Below are positions 51,035-60,681 of a stretch of 64,000 nt of DNA, in pieces. Below the pieces are notes generated by a model, which was given only the letters and a program-made list of their open reading frames with translations, made no database searches and was not told the origin of the DNA. Position numbers and translations under genes: made by a program. Source of the stretch: Chitinophaga caseinilytica (GTDB taxonomy: Bacteria; Bacteroidota; Bacteroidia; Chitinophagales; Chitinophagaceae); NCBI RefSeq assembly GCF_038396765.1, contig NZ_CP150096.1:1657001-1721000 (forward strand), read 5' to 3'. Position 1 is the first letter of the stretch. Every line of letters starts with the position of its first letter.

Positions 51035-52815
51035 TCAGGCGTAGAGGCGTTCTATGGAATCGCGGTACTTTTCCTGGATGACGCGGCGCTTCAGTTTCAG
51101 GGTGGGCGTCATTTCGCCGCCGTCGATCGTCCATTCGCGGGGCATCAGCTCGAATTTCTTGATCTGCTCGATGTGGTTGAAATACTGGTTGTAACGGTTG
51201 ACCGCATCCCGGTACATCGATTTCACCTTCGGGTCTTTCAGCGCAGCTTCGTTCGAAGGGAACTCCAGGCCCTGGCCTTTCGTCCAGGCGCGGAGGTTCT
51301 CGAAATTCGGGACGATCAGTGCGCCGGTAAACTTCCTGTCCGCTCCCACCACCATGATCTGCTCAATAAAGGGCGATTCCCTGAACTTGTTCTCGATGGG
51401 CTGCGGGGCCACGAATTTACCGCCCGAAGTCTTGAACAACTCCTTCTTGCGGTCGGTGATCTTCAGGAATTTCTGCAACAGCATCACCCCGATGTCGCCG
51501 GTATGGAACCACCCGTCGTGGAACGCTTCCGCCGTGAGATCGGGCCTTTTGTAATAGCCGGTGGTGACGCTGGGGCCCTTCACGAGGATTTCCCCGTCGT
51601 CCGCCAGTTTCACTTCCACGTTGGAAATCACGGGCCCAACGGTACCGAACATCCTGTCTTTCGGCAATTTCCCGTTTACGCTGATCACGGGCGACGTTTC
51701 CGTGAGCCCATACCCTTCCAGCACCGGGAGCCCCGCGGCGGTAAAGAGTTTCAATAACCTGATCTGGCAGGCGGCCGCGCCGGTCACGATACAACGGATG
51801 TTCCCGCCGAGCGCCTCCCGCCATTTGCGGAACACCAACCGGTTGGCCAACGCCAATTCCAGCTTGTACCACGGGGTTTGCCTTTTATTGATCTCGAACT
51901 GTTGCCCCACCCGGAGCGCCCAGAAAAAGATCGTCCGCTGAAAACCGGTGAGCGCATGCCCTTTCGACATGATCTTCTCGAAAAGCTTCTCCAGCACCCG
52001 TGGCACCGTGGTGAAAATTCCCGGTTGCACCTCGCGGAGGTTGTCTGCAATGGTTTCCAGGCTTTCGGCGTAGTAAACGGATACGCCGGCCGTGAAATAC
52101 ACGTACGTCACCATCCGCTCGAAGATGTGGTTGAGCGGCAGGAAACTGAGCGCCCGCGCATGCTCGTCTACCGGCAATATCGGCAAACAGCCTTCCACAT
52201 TGCTCATGATGTTGCCATGGGTGAGCATCACGCCCTTGGGCGTTCCCGTGGTGCCGGAAGTATAAATGATGGTGGCCAGGGTGTCGGGCGAAACAGCATT
52301 GCGGACTTCCGGGAGGCGCGCTTCCGATTCCGGGGTGGCGGCGGCGGGAACGTCCATCCAGTGGCGGACGCCGGGGATGCGGTCGAACGAGAAGATATCG
52401 GTGATGTGGGGGATTTGGTCGCGGAGGATTTTCACCTTGTCGTACATCTCGGCATCGTCCACGAACAGCAGCTTGGCGCCGGAATCGTTGAGGATGAAAA
52501 CGAGCTCGGCGGCGCTGATGGTGGGGTAGATGGGAACGAGCACGGCGCCGGCCTGCTGGCAGGCCAGGTCGGTGAGGATCCATTCGGGCCTGTTGGCGCT
52601 GATGATCGCGATTTTATGCTGGTCTTCCGGGCCGGGGGCTTTCCGCCGACGCCCAATTGCAGGAACCCTGCGGCGAAGCGGGCGGTGAGCGTGGCTACAT
52701 CGGCCGTGGCGTAGGTTTTCCAGGCGCCTTCTTCCTTGGCGGCCAGCATATCCGGTTTGGGAAAATGTTCCAGCTGATGTGCGAGCACATCAAACAGGCG
52801 GTTGGGGTGGTGCAT
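51035..52815 (-). CDS. Long-chain fatty-acid-CoA ligase (AMP-forming), frame broken near 52634-52642
   Basis: From ATG 52815 (MHHPNRLFDVLAHQLEHFP) the frame runs to GFLQLGVGGK. The enzyme then continues one base back as APGPEDQHKIAIISANRPEWILTDLACQQAGAVLVP and through to 51035. Restoring one base at the G5 run 52634-52638, or in the neighbouring T3, gives about 593 residues, the normal length. Core motifs are YTSGTTGTPKGVMLTH (AMP binding), GYGLTETSP, GWFHTGDIG and the C-terminal DRKKELFKTSGGKFVAP. It activates fatty acids with ATP and CoA. The 2TM gene lies 14 bases upstream. I judge the break an assembly error. Confidence 0.9.
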
Positions 52816-52829
52816 GATGGATTTTTGGG

Positions 52830-53117
52830 TCAAAGACCGCGGAGTTCCTTTTCCTGCTGCAATTTTTCGTATTCGCGCAGGGTATCGCGGAAGGGATCCA
52901 CTTCAAACGCGAAATAATAGTTGAATGCCAGGAGCAGCCCCCAGGTGGCCATGGGCCAGGCCGGCCAGGGCGTACCGTTCGTATCGGGCGAGGTAAGGAA
53001 CCAGATCAGCCAGAGAAAACCGTTGATGAAAAGGTACACGGTGCCATGCACGCGGAAGGCGGCGCGGGCTTTCGCGATACGCCAGAGGCGCTTATCCTGT
53101 TTTTGTTGATAGTCCAT
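52830..53117 (-). CDS. 2TM-domain protein
   Basis: The 95-residue protein, from ATG 53117 (MDYQQKQDKRLWRIAKARAAFRVH), has two transmembrane helices (VYLFINGFLWLIWFLTS and WPMATWGLLLAFNYYFAF) joined by a short Pro/Trp loop and a charged C-terminal helix (REYEKLQQEKELRGL). This is the 2TM domain common in Bacteroidota, sometimes fused to histidine kinases. It has no established function alone. It immediately precedes the acyl-CoA ligase. Confidence 0.88.
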   Translation of the reverse strand: MDYQQKQDKRLWRIAKARAAFRVHGTVYLFINGFLWLIWFLTSPDTNGTPWPAWPMATWGLLLAFNYYFAFEVDPFRDTLREYEKLQQEKELRGL

Positions 53118-53168
53118 GTTCAAAAGCTTTGTGCATATTCAATTTACCGAAAAATCCCCGTAAAAGAA

Positions 53169-53190
53169 AGGCCCGGCGTAAACCGGGCCT
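53169..53190 (-). terminator. Terminator of the YceI gene
   Basis: AGGCCCGG (53169-53176) and CCGGGCCT (53183-53190) form a perfect 8-bp stem with a 6-base loop, followed by a T-rich tract on the minus strand, 5 bases after the YceI stop. Confidence 0.8.
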
Positions 53191-53195
53191 CTTTA

Positions 53196-53864
53196 TCAAC
53201 GGGTAATCAATTCGAATTGAATGTTGACGACGGAGTTGATCAACTTATCCTGCAGCGATTTGTCCGCCCGGTAAGTCATCCCCCATTGCGTACGGTCGAT
53301 GTTGAAATTCGCCGCAGCCCTTACTTTCCCTTTCTCGAAAACGATCTTGGCGGGGAAGGTGATGTTTTTGGTGGCGTTTTTCATCGTCAGATTGCCGCGG
53401 ATCATATGGGTGGCATCTTTCAGCAGCACGGAATTGTCTTTGGCGGCGGGATGGTAAGGCGTCACTTCGGTCACTTCGAACTTCGCTGTCGGGAATTGCG
53501 CCGCATCGAAAAAATTGGCGCCTTTCAGCTCGTCTTCCAACTGCTGTTTCATATCGGGCTGGGTGTTAAGGTCCAGGTTCCGGAGACTGGCGATGTTGAT
53601 GGTGAAATTGCCGCCGGTGACGGTGCTGTCTTTCACGAATATTTCCCCGTCCTGGAACTGGAATGAGCCTCTATGTTCCCCGGTGGGCTTGGTGCCGATC
53701 CAGAGGAGGGTGCAGGCTGCGGTGTCCAGCCGCAGGGTATGGCCGTCTGTTGGCGTGGAAACGGCCTGCGGCTCCGAAACGGCGGCTTTGTCGGCCTTCG
53801 GTGCCTGCTGGCAGGCCGCGGCGCCGAGGAGCAGGAAGGGGATTATCCGTGATGTCATCCGCAT
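53196..53864 (-). CDS. YceI-family lipoprotein
   Basis: The 222-residue protein has a lipoprotein signal (FLLLGAAAC, Cys 18). The mature domain is a YceI-type lipocalin barrel: LRLDTAACTLLWIGTKPTGEHRGSFQFQDGEIFVKDSTVTGGNFTINIASL and HMIRGNLTMKNATKNITFPAKI. NFNIDRTQWGMTYRAD near the end is the family's closing signature. YceI proteins bind isoprenoid-like lipids. It has its own terminator and is 12 bases downstream of the PaaN gene, so the two may be cotranscribed. Confidence 0.92.
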   Translation of the reverse strand: MRMTSRIIPFLLLGAAACQQAPKADKAAVSEPQAVSTPTDGHTLRLDTAACTLLWIGTKPTGEHRGSFQFQDGEIFVKDSTVTGGNFTINIASLRNLDLNTQPDMKQQLEDELKGANFFDAAQFPTAKFEVTEVTPYHPAAKDNSVLLKDATHMIRGNLTMKNATKNITFPAKIVFEKGKVRAAANFNIDRTQWGMTYRADKSLQDKLINSVVNIQFELITR

Positions 53865-53876
53865 ATGTTTGCTGTT

Positions 53877-55538
53877 TTAGGATACATAAGTTCTGTTCCC
53901 CACCCACACGAAGCGTTTGTCGATGAACTCGGGCGTCGTGAAGCTGGCGTTGCCTGCGGGATTGCCGCCGGTAACGTGGAAGTCGGAGAACGCGGCGTGC
54001 TGGTTCACCCAGATGAATCCCGTAAAGTTGAAGGAAACGGGGGTGAAAACGCTGTTCATGGCGTCGGCGATCTTGTCCATCACCGCCTCGTCTGTCGCAT
54101 AAGCGCCGCAGGTGATCGCGCCGTGGCTGGAAGCCATCTGGCGGGCCAGGCGGATGGAGTCGTCGGTATTTTTGGTTTTGACGAGCAGTACCACCGGCCC
54201 GAAAAGTTCCTGCTGGAAAATGGCGGAATCGTCTGCCGAAACTTCCACTACCACAGGGCTCCAGGTACGCGCACCGGCAAATTCTTCGCTGTTGACGGGC
54301 GCTCCTTCCAGCAACACTTTTCCGCCCAGTTTGGCGGCTTCGCGCGCGCGCTGCAAGGTGGTTTCGTTCTGGACGGCGCCCAATGTCCCGGCGCCCATTT
54401 TCGGATTATTCACCAGGGCGGTGATGGCATCGGTAAATTTCTTCGCCACTTCGTCGAACGAAAGCGTGCCGTTCGGCGTTTTGACGCCGGTCTCGGGGAT
54501 GAAGAAATTCTGCGGTGCGGTGCACATCTGGCCACTGTAAAGACTTACGGAGAAAGCGAGGTTCTGCATCACGGCGTCGATGTCCTGCACGCTGTCGATG
54601 ATCACGGAATTGACGCCGGCTTTTTCGGTGAAAACGGTTTTCCCCTGCGAAACGAGCGATTCCACATAATTACCGAAAGCACTGCCGCCGGTATAATCGA
54701 TGAGGTGAACGTCGGGATGTTCGCACAGCGCCTTGGTGATGGGATGCCCGGTGGAATCGGCGGCCAGCTGGCAGGTGTACGGGTCTTGCCCGTTTTCTTC
54801 CAGTACCTGTTGGATGGCGGCTACCACGATGGCGATGGGCAGCACGGCTTTGGCGTGGGGCTTCACGATCACGGGATTGCCGGTGATGAGGTCCGCATAA
54901 ATGCCCGGGAGCGAGTTCCAGACGGGGAAAGTGGAGCACCCGATCACCAGGCCCAGGCCTTTGGGCACGGGGCGGAAGGTTTTCTGGAGCTTCACGCTGA
55001 TCTTGCCCATGGGTTTTTCCCAGGTTTGCTCGCCGGGGAAATGCTGGAGTTGCTGGTAACCCATGGCAATGGCTTCGAGGGCACGGTCGTTCGCATGCGG
55101 CCCGCTGGCCTGGAAGCTCATCATGAAGCTCTGGCCGGTGGTGTGCATGGTGGCATGTGCGATCTCGAAGAAATGGTGCTGGATTTTTTCCAGGGTTTCG
55201 GTGAGGATGCCGGCGCGGTCGGCGACCGACAGCTGGGCCCAGCGTGCACCGGCTCTTTTGCCGGCTTTAACGAGTTCTTCCGTGGAAATGATGGGGTACG
55301 AAATGCCGAGGGGCTCCAGGGTGTAGGGAGATACTTCCTCCCCATACCAGTTTTCCACCACCTTCTGTTTCAAACGGGAAAAGGGCTGGTTCAGCAGGCT
55401 CTTGTAGGCAGTTTCTCCCTGTGTGGGAGCGGCTTCGCCGTATGCCTTGGGGTGTTCGGGATACTGCGAATAAAAGGTTCTTTCGTGGTTGGCCTTTACC
55501 GCATTGTCGATGATGTTTTGGTGTTTTGCGATCAGCAT
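53877..55538 (-). CDS. paaN: PaaN-type aldehyde dehydrogenase, phenylacetic acid degradation
   Basis: The 553-residue protein, from ATG 55538 (MLIAKHQNIIDNAVKANHERTFYSQYPE), matches the PaaN family. Its own N-terminal extension is followed by an aldehyde-dehydrogenase fold with the catalytic Glu in VFTEKAGVNSVII and the catalytic Cys in SLYSGQMCTAPQNFF. The C-terminal FDFH-like VNQHAAFSDFHVTGGNPAGNASFT is present. PaaN/PaaZ oxidises the ring-opened semialdehyde in phenylacetyl-CoA breakdown. No other paa genes are in the window, so a wider aldehyde role cannot be excluded. Confidence 0.88.
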   Translation of the reverse strand: MLIAKHQNIIDNAVKANHERTFYSQYPEHPKAYGEAAPTQGETAYKSLLNQPFSRLKQKVVENWYGEEVSPYTLEPLGISYPIISTEELVKAGKRAGARWAQLSVADRAGILTETLEKIQHHFFEIAHATMHTTGQSFMMSFQASGPHANDRALEAIAMGYQQLQHFPGEQTWEKPMGKISVKLQKTFRPVPKGLGLVIGCSTFPVWNSLPGIYADLITGNPVIVKPHAKAVLPIAIVVAAIQQVLEENGQDPYTCQLAADSTGHPITKALCEHPDVHLIDYTGGSAFGNYVESLVSQGKTVFTEKAGVNSVIIDSVQDIDAVMQNLAFSVSLYSGQMCTAPQNFFIPETGVKTPNGTLSFDEVAKKFTDAITALVNNPKMGAGTLGAVQNETTLQRAREAAKLGGKVLLEGAPVNSEEFAGARTWSPVVVEVSADDSAIFQQELFGPVVLLVKTKNTDDSIRLARQMASSHGAITCGAYATDEAVMDKIADAMNSVFTPVSFNFTGFIWVNQHAAFSDFHVTGGNPAGNASFTTPEFIDKRFVWVGNRTYVS

Positions 55539-55595
55539 AGCGCTATGGTTTAGATATGAGTTGTACACAAAGGTTGCTGACGGCACCGGAGCGCG

Positions 55596-56669
55596 CTACT
55601 TGATGGTAGCGATCTTGCCGGTGTTGTAAAACTCGTCGTCCCGGAGTTTCAGCGGGTGGTTGCGTTGCCAGGCCGTAAAATTGTCGTAATCCGACTTGTG
55701 CAGCGCCGTCCAGGATTTGTACTCCGCCTGGTTGGCGGCGGGGCCGAACAGCCAGTAATTATAAGACTCGAACATGCCGTCGCGCAGCAGCTTCCGCTGG
55801 AAATCGAAGAGCGCATACGGGTATTTCACGCCGTAGAATTTATACCAGTCGAGCAAAAAGCGCGTGCGCAGCATAATGAGCGACTGTGGTTCGATGCCGG
55901 TGGCGATCACGCTCACGTTTTTGGCCATCACGCCTTTGAACGCATCCATGAAAGCGTTGGTGGCTTCGCCTTTTTTGCCTTTGGCCGATTCTCCGGGCAC
56001 GCTGTTGAAGATAGCCGGATCGTCGAACAGTTTTTTATAACATTCCAGCACCACATCGCGGATTTCGGCGGTGCGGGTGGTGTAGCTTTCGAGATTGATG
56101 AAGGTTTCGCCGTAGAGGATGGCCCAGATGGGTTCCTTGGTCCACATGTAGCTGCGGGCGGCGTGATAGTAGTTCCCCGGGAAGTTGGGGTCTACCTCGA
56201 TGCCTTTCACCCAATAGCGGAGGGCGGCGTCGAAATTCTTCATGTTTTGCAGGAGGTCGCCATAGTCACAATGAAGCTCGCCGCTTTGGGGGAACTTGCG
56301 CAACCCGCGCTGGTATACTTTTTCAGCACCTTTCCAGTCCTGTTTGCCCTGGTAAATGTTACCGGCGATCTGGAAAAGGTGGATATCTGCGTCTTTTTTG
56401 TCAACGAGGGGAGAAACCACGGTGTAGGCGCGCTGGTAGTCGCCCCGGAGATAATAGGCGAAAGCCAGGTCTTTTTTCAGCTGGATGTCGTCCGGAGACG
56501 TGGTGATCGCCTGGTTGAGCACCAGGATGGCGTTCGCGTAATCCCCCGTCCGCAGGAAGTTCCGTGCGGTCTGTTGCAACTCGGCATTATCCTGAGCAAG
56601 CGCCCATTGGAAGGAAAGTACGCCCGTCAGCACAAGTGTCCATTTTTTAGCAGCCTTTTGCCATTCCAT
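55596..56669 (-). CDS. Exported TPR-repeat protein
   Basis: The 357-residue protein has a signal peptide (about 1-25, ending WALAQ) and at least four tetratricopeptide repeats (about 28-170; ARNFLRTGDYANAILVLNQAITTSPDD, DLAFAYYLRGDYQRAYTVVSPLV, KGAEKVYQRGLRKFPQSGELHCDYGDLLQ). A second, non-repetitive half of about 180 residues (LESYTTRTAEIRDVVLECYKKLF, LLDWYKFYGVKYPYALFDFQRKLLRDG) follows. It should be periplasmic and act as a scaffold. No enzyme motif is present. Confidence 0.88.
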   Translation of the reverse strand: MEWQKAAKKWTLVLTGVLSFQWALAQDNAELQQTARNFLRTGDYANAILVLNQAITTSPDDIQLKKDLAFAYYLRGDYQRAYTVVSPLVDKKDADIHLFQIAGNIYQGKQDWKGAEKVYQRGLRKFPQSGELHCDYGDLLQNMKNFDAALRYWVKGIEVDPNFPGNYYHAARSYMWTKEPIWAILYGETFINLESYTTRTAEIRDVVLECYKKLFDDPAIFNSVPGESAKGKKGEATNAFMDAFKGVMAKNVSVIATGIEPQSLIMLRTRFLLDWYKFYGVKYPYALFDFQRKLLRDGMFESYNYWLFGPAANQAEYKSWTALHKSDYDNFTAWQRNHPLKLRDDEFYNTGKIATIK

Positions 56670-56696
56670 TGTTCTCTTCGTTTTCTGTAAATGTAA

Positions 56697-56735
56697 GAAA
56701 AAACCGTTGACCCCGGCTCAAAGCGGGGCCAACGG
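56697..56735 (-). terminator. Terminator of the serC-downstream DUF1015 gene
   Basis: CCGTTG-A-CCCCG and CGGGG-C-CAACGG (56704-56734) form a stem of 11 paired bases with one mismatch. The minus strand continues into TTTTTTC. It is 20 bases after the DUF1015 stop. Confidence 0.8.
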
Positions 56736-56753
56736 CGGATTTTGCTAAAAATA

Positions 56754-57989
56754 TCAGATCGTATGGGTCAGCAGCCCGTCGCGCAGCTTGGGCTCGAACC
56801 AGGTGGATTTGGGGGGCATTACGTTCCCGCTGTCGGCAATGTCGAACAATTGCTGGATGGTAACGGGGTACAGGGCAAAGGCCACGGCCATTTCCCCGCT
56901 GTCTACCCGTTTCACCAGTTCCCCGAGACCGCGGATGCCGCCTACGAAGTCGATACGCTTGTCTGTCCGGGGATCTTTGATACCAAGATGTTTGTCGAGC
57001 ACATTATCCTGCAGGATGGTCACGTCCAGCACGCCGATGGGGTCGGTGGTGTAGGTGCCTTCGCGGGCCACGAGGCGGTACCAGGTGTGGTCGAGGTACA
57101 TGGAGAATTCATGCAGCATCGAGGGTTTTTGCACGTGGTGGCCGATGGGCTCCACGATAAAATCGTATTCCAGCCGGGAAATGAAATCTTCCTTGCTGTG
57201 GCCGTTCAGGTCTTTCACGACGCGGTTATAGTCGAGAATGGCGAGTTGGCTGGCGGGGAAGATGGTGGTGAGGAAGAAGTTGATGGGCTCATCGGCCGTT
57301 ACGGCTGTGCCGCTGGCTTTCTGGACGAGGGCGGCGGAAGCGGCGCGATGGTGGCCGTCTGCAATATAGGTGGCGGGCACCTGGGTGGCGAAGCGATGGG
57401 TGATCTCTTCCACGGCGGCGGGCTCGGCCACCACCCAGATGGTGTGGGAGATGCCGTCTTCGGCCACGAAGTCGTACACCGGCGCGTTATGTTCCTGCCA
57501 GTGGGAAATGAGGGCGTTCAGCTCGGGCACGTCGTTATAGGCGAGGAACACATTGCCGCTCTGGGCCTTGGTGGCGGTGATGTGGTTGATGCGGTCCTGC
57601 TCCTTTTCCGGGCGGGTGAACTCGTGTTTTTTGATGATGCCTTTATTATAGTCGTCGATGGAGGAGGCGCAAACGAGCCCTGTCTGGGCGCGACCGTCCA
57701 TGACGAGTTTGTAGATGTAGTAGGCGGGGGTGTTTTCGGCGAAGAGGGTGCCCTCGGCTTGCATTTTCTGCAGGTTTTCGGCGGCTTTGGCATACACGGG
57801 GGCGGAATGGATGTCCGTTCCCTCGGGCAGATCGATTTCCGATTTGCTGACGTGATAGAAAGAATGCGGGTTACCGGCGGCTTCTTCGGCGGCTTCTTTG
57901 GAATTGAGCACATCGTAGGGCCTGGCGGCTACTTCTTTGGCCAGCGCGGGTTGCGGGCGCAGCGCACGGAACGGTTTGATAATTGCCAT
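56754..57989 (-). CDS. DUF1015 family protein
   Basis: The 411-residue protein starts MAIIKPFRALRPQPALAKEVAARPYDVLNSKEA, the typical DUF1015 opening with its PxRA-xRP-PYDV pattern. It has the conserved IADGHHRAASA near the middle, which resembles the serine-kinase/ParB-like fold motif of SbnI and archaeal SerK. In many Bacteroidota it sits next to serC, as here, which supports a role in serine or phosphoserine metabolism, though the reaction is unproven. A strong hairpin separates it from serC, so the two may not share all transcripts. Confidence 0.88.
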   Translation of the reverse strand: MAIIKPFRALRPQPALAKEVAARPYDVLNSKEAAEEAAGNPHSFYHVSKSEIDLPEGTDIHSAPVYAKAAENLQKMQAEGTLFAENTPAYYIYKLVMDGRAQTGLVCASSIDDYNKGIIKKHEFTRPEKEQDRINHITATKAQSGNVFLAYNDVPELNALISHWQEHNAPVYDFVAEDGISHTIWVVAEPAAVEEITHRFATQVPATYIADGHHRAASAALVQKASGTAVTADEPINFFLTTIFPASQLAILDYNRVVKDLNGHSKEDFISRLEYDFIVEPIGHHVQKPSMLHEFSMYLDHTWYRLVAREGTYTTDPIGVLDVTILQDNVLDKHLGIKDPRTDKRIDFVGGIRGLGELVKRVDSGEMAVAFALYPVTIQQLFDIADSGNVMPPKSTWFEPKLRDGLLTHTI

Positions 57990-58045
57990 GGATTGTGTGT
58001 TTACTGTTAGAGGGGGTAAAAGTAAGAAAAGGAGGGCGGGAATAA

Positions 58046-58077
58046 AAAAGACCGCCGCGGTAATTCGCGGCGGCCTT
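58046..58077 (-). terminator. Terminator of serC
   Basis: GACCGCCGCGG and CCGCGGCGGTC-like arms (CCGCCGCGG / TCGCGGCGG with a TAAT loop) form a strong stem, followed on the minus strand by TCTTTTTTAT, about 40 bases after the serC stop. Confidence 0.8.
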
Positions 58078-58115
58078 CGTATTTAAATATTTTCAATACT
58101 TCGGTATGGGAAGGG

Positions 58116-59186
58116 TTATGCTTTCTTCATGGAGAAGAATTTCATGGCTTCTACCATTACTTCCACGCTTTCGAGCGGGAGGGCGTTGTACAGGGAGGCG
58201 CGGAAACCACCGGACAGGCGGTGCCCTTTGATGCCTACGATATCTTCTTTCTTGCAGAATTTGAGGAATTCCTCTTCCAGTTCGGGCTTGTCGATCGTGA
58301 AGGTCACGTTCATTTTGCTGCGGTCTTCTTTTACGACGTTGCCGCGGAACAGCGGGTTATGATCGATTTCGTCGTAGAGGAGGGCGGCTTTCTTGTCGTT
58401 GATCTGCTCGATGGCTGCTACGCCGCCCTGGCCTTTGAGCCAGCGGAGGGTGAGCATGGAGATGTATACGGCGAAAACGGGCGGTGTATTGAGCATCGAA
58501 CCGTTTTCGATGTGGTTCTTGTAATTGAGGATGGAGGGTATCTGGCGGCTCACCTTGCCCAGCATGCTTTTGCGGATGGCGACCATGGTTGCGCCGGCTG
58601 CGCCCATGTTCTTCTGAACGCCGGCGTAGATGAGGGCAAAGCGGTTGAAATCCATCTGGCGGCTCAGGATGTCGGAGCTCATATCGGCCACGATGGGAAC
58701 TTCCGTTTCGGGAATGGAATGCCATTGTGTCCCGTAAATGGTGTTGTTGGTGGTGATATGGAGATATTTGGACTGGGGAGCTACCGTGTATTGTTTGGGA
58801 ATATGATTGTAGTTCGCCTCTTTCGAGCTGGCGGCCACGTCTACATAACCGAAAAGTTTCGCTTCCTTGATGGCCTTGTTGGACCATACGCCGGTATCGA
58901 TATAGGAGGCGGTTTCGCCGCTGTCCAACAGGTTCATGGGCACCTGCATAAACTGCATGGTGGCCCCGCCCTGGAGGAAAAGCACTTCGAAATCGTCGTC
59001 GAGCCCCATGAGCTCGCGGGTAAGGTTGCGGGCCTCTTCCATTACTGCCATAAAAGGTTCCGTTCTGTGCCCGATCTCCAGGATGGACATACCTGATCCC
59101 TCAAAATCGATCAGCGCCTTGCTGGCTTTGTACAGCACCTCGTTGGGCAATACAGAAGGACCTGCATTAAAGTTGTGCACCTTCAT
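58116..59186 (-). CDS. serC: 3-phosphoserine aminotransferase
   Basis: The 356-residue PLP enzyme starts at ATG 59186 (MKVHNFNAGPSVLPNEVL), the normal SerC start; the GTG at 59222 is less likely. Visible marks are EIGHRTEPFMAVM, LFLQGGATMQFM, YIDTGVWSNKAIKEA, the substrate-phosphate region HITTNNTIYGTQW, VADMSSDILSRQ and the PLP lysine in YAGVQKNMGAAGA. HRLSGGFRASLYNALP closes the active site. It converts 3-phosphohydroxypyruvate and glutamate to phosphoserine, in serine and pyridoxal phosphate biosynthesis. No serA or serB is in the window. Confidence 0.96.
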   Translation of the reverse strand: MKVHNFNAGPSVLPNEVLYKASKALIDFEGSGMSILEIGHRTEPFMAVMEEARNLTRELMGLDDDFEVLFLQGGATMQFMQVPMNLLDSGETASYIDTGVWSNKAIKEAKLFGYVDVAASSKEANYNHIPKQYTVAPQSKYLHITTNNTIYGTQWHSIPETEVPIVADMSSDILSRQMDFNRFALIYAGVQKNMGAAGATMVAIRKSMLGKVSRQIPSILNYKNHIENGSMLNTPPVFAVYISMLTLRWLKGQGGVAAIEQINDKKAALLYDEIDHNPLFRGNVVKEDRSKMNVTFTIDKPELEEEFLKFCKKEDIVGIKGHRLSGGFRASLYNALPLESVEVMVEAMKFFSMKKA

Positions 59187-59609
59187 GTTGCGGTCTAAAT
59201 TGTATACGTTTTCTTGTTCCACTTTAAATGGTTTTTCGAAGGAAAAGGTAAAAAATCACGGTAAATCAACCGGAAGATTGGTCAGTGTAGGAGTAGGTTA
59301 AAAATATCAGATGGAGAACCAAAGATAATCTTTCTTTTCAGAAAACGTATTAAGGACTCTTAAATATTTTATTTAATCCTACATTGATCCGACCTTCCGG
59401 CTGGAGCGGTTTTCGGGCGGCAGCGAAGCTGCGGCGGCGTGGCGCTGAATGCCCAACACCTATGCCTGCAGGGGCTGCCGGCAAATCATGGCGGCATTGG
59501 CCCCCTGGCGTTTCTACGCCTGCTGATGCGCCTTGCTGCCTGGTCTGCCTTGCATGTTGCGCGCGGTAACGGGATCGGGAGTATTGATGGCGCGCTTCCG
59601 GCGGATGCA
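59187..59609. other. Gene-free stretch upstream of serC
   Basis: No convincing gene is seen. The half nearest serC (59187-59390) is AT-rich and should hold the serC promoter; the near-consensus TACCTTTT on the minus strand at 59245-59252 is the best candidate. The other half is GC-rich, with a small GCAGC/GCTGC hairpin near 59422-59434, and acts as the 3' region of the phospholipase C-like gene. Short open frames there are Arg/Ala/Pro-rich without domain character. Confidence 0.5.
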
Positions 59610-60590
59610 TCAATGTTCCCGGCCAATGATACTCCCGGCGGCGGCTATACTATCCACCCGCCGGTCTTCCATCACTTCGAGCTCCGGGAACGTGAGCGCC
59701 GCCAGGTGCGCCAGTGGCGGCTGTCCCGCATCGGCCCAGGCCGTGTACCAGCACGCTGCCACCGCCGCGATGGCCCCCCGCATCCTGCGCTCCACCATAT
59801 CTCCCAAACGTTCCTGGTACGCAGTTGCATATGCCGTACTGTACTGCCGCACCAGCTTGCCGTTCCGCAGCTCCCAGGCGTACCGCCTGTCTGCCGGGAA
59901 CTCCCGCGCCAGTTGCTTTTCTATCGACAGCACCTGCCACGAAGCCTCCGCACTTTCCAGCACCGCTTTCCAGAAGAAAGACCTGCAGTCCGGGATGAAC
60001 ACCGCCGCGCCTGTCCAGTAATCGAACCGCGCATCGGCGAACAGCTCGGGAATGCGCGACTCCCACAGCCCGTGAATGCCGTGCTGGCCGGACTTTTGCC
60101 CGTTGTGGTTGGAGCTGGCGTGCAGCGGCACATAGGCGTCCCCGATATAATGCCCCAGTTCCGCGGCCGTGCGCAGCACCTGCAACCCGTTCCCCTGCCG
60201 GAACGCTTCGGTAAGCCGGTATTGCATCCGCTCCAGGTGCCAGGGCAGCACACCATGCCGGGCCAGCGAATCCGCCCCGTACCGCGCTACCGCCTCCCGC
60301 CAGCCGCGGGGCAATGCAGGGAATGGAGGCTCGCCGTACCGGTCGATGTCGATGTAATGCCTGGGGCCCTCATCCGCCACGAGGTAGCGCCGCTTATCGG
60401 GCGTGGTGGCGTGTTTCACGAGATAGGAAAGATGGGGCTTGAAAAAGACGAGCAGCTGCGGCGGCAACGAAAACACCGCCAGCCGGTTGATCCGCTCATG
60501 CCCGAAGAACCCCCAGCCCCGCGCACCCTCCGGCAGCAGGCAACCCATCCCCGCAAGGAAGACCGAACATAAAACTTTGGCGTACATCAT
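59610..60590 (-). CDS. Zinc-dependent phospholipase C/S1-P1-like exported protein
   Basis: The 326-residue protein has a signal peptide (about 1-25, ending ARGWGFFGHERINR). Trp at the mature N-terminus and the His/Asp pattern fit the trinuclear-zinc fold of phospholipase C and S1/P1 nuclease: GFFGHERINR, PRHYIDIDRYG, LGHYIGDAYVPLHASSNHNGQ and GIHGLWESRIPE. Metal binding is therefore very likely; the substrate (lipid or nucleic acid) is not distinguishable. It is often called zinc-dependent phospholipase C family protein in Bacteroidota. Confidence 0.85.
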   Translation of the reverse strand: MMYAKVLCSVFLAGMGCLLPEGARGWGFFGHERINRLAVFSLPPQLLVFFKPHLSYLVKHATTPDKRRYLVADEGPRHYIDIDRYGEPPFPALPRGWREAVARYGADSLARHGVLPWHLERMQYRLTEAFRQGNGLQVLRTAAELGHYIGDAYVPLHASSNHNGQKSGQHGIHGLWESRIPELFADARFDYWTGAAVFIPDCRSFFWKAVLESAEASWQVLSIEKQLAREFPADRRYAWELRNGKLVRQYSTAYATAYQERLGDMVERRMRGAIAAVAACWYTAWADAGQPPLAHLAALTFPELEVMEDRRVDSIAAAGSIIGREH

Positions 60591-60681
60591 CGGATATTTT
60601 CCGGCAATGTAGACCGCTCCAGATTATAAAGAACTTGAATTAACGATACGGATATCAGTTTGGGAAGAGAATTTCTCCGAA

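Noticed and set aside
53877..55538. Reading PaaN as part of a full phenylacetate operon
   Set aside because: No paaABCDE, paaK or paaG-like gene is present nearby, so only the single enzyme is called.
59350..59613. Short Arg/Ala/Pro-rich frames between serC and the phospholipase C-like gene
   Set aside because: No start context, no domain and no hydrophobic pattern; they are products of high GC content.
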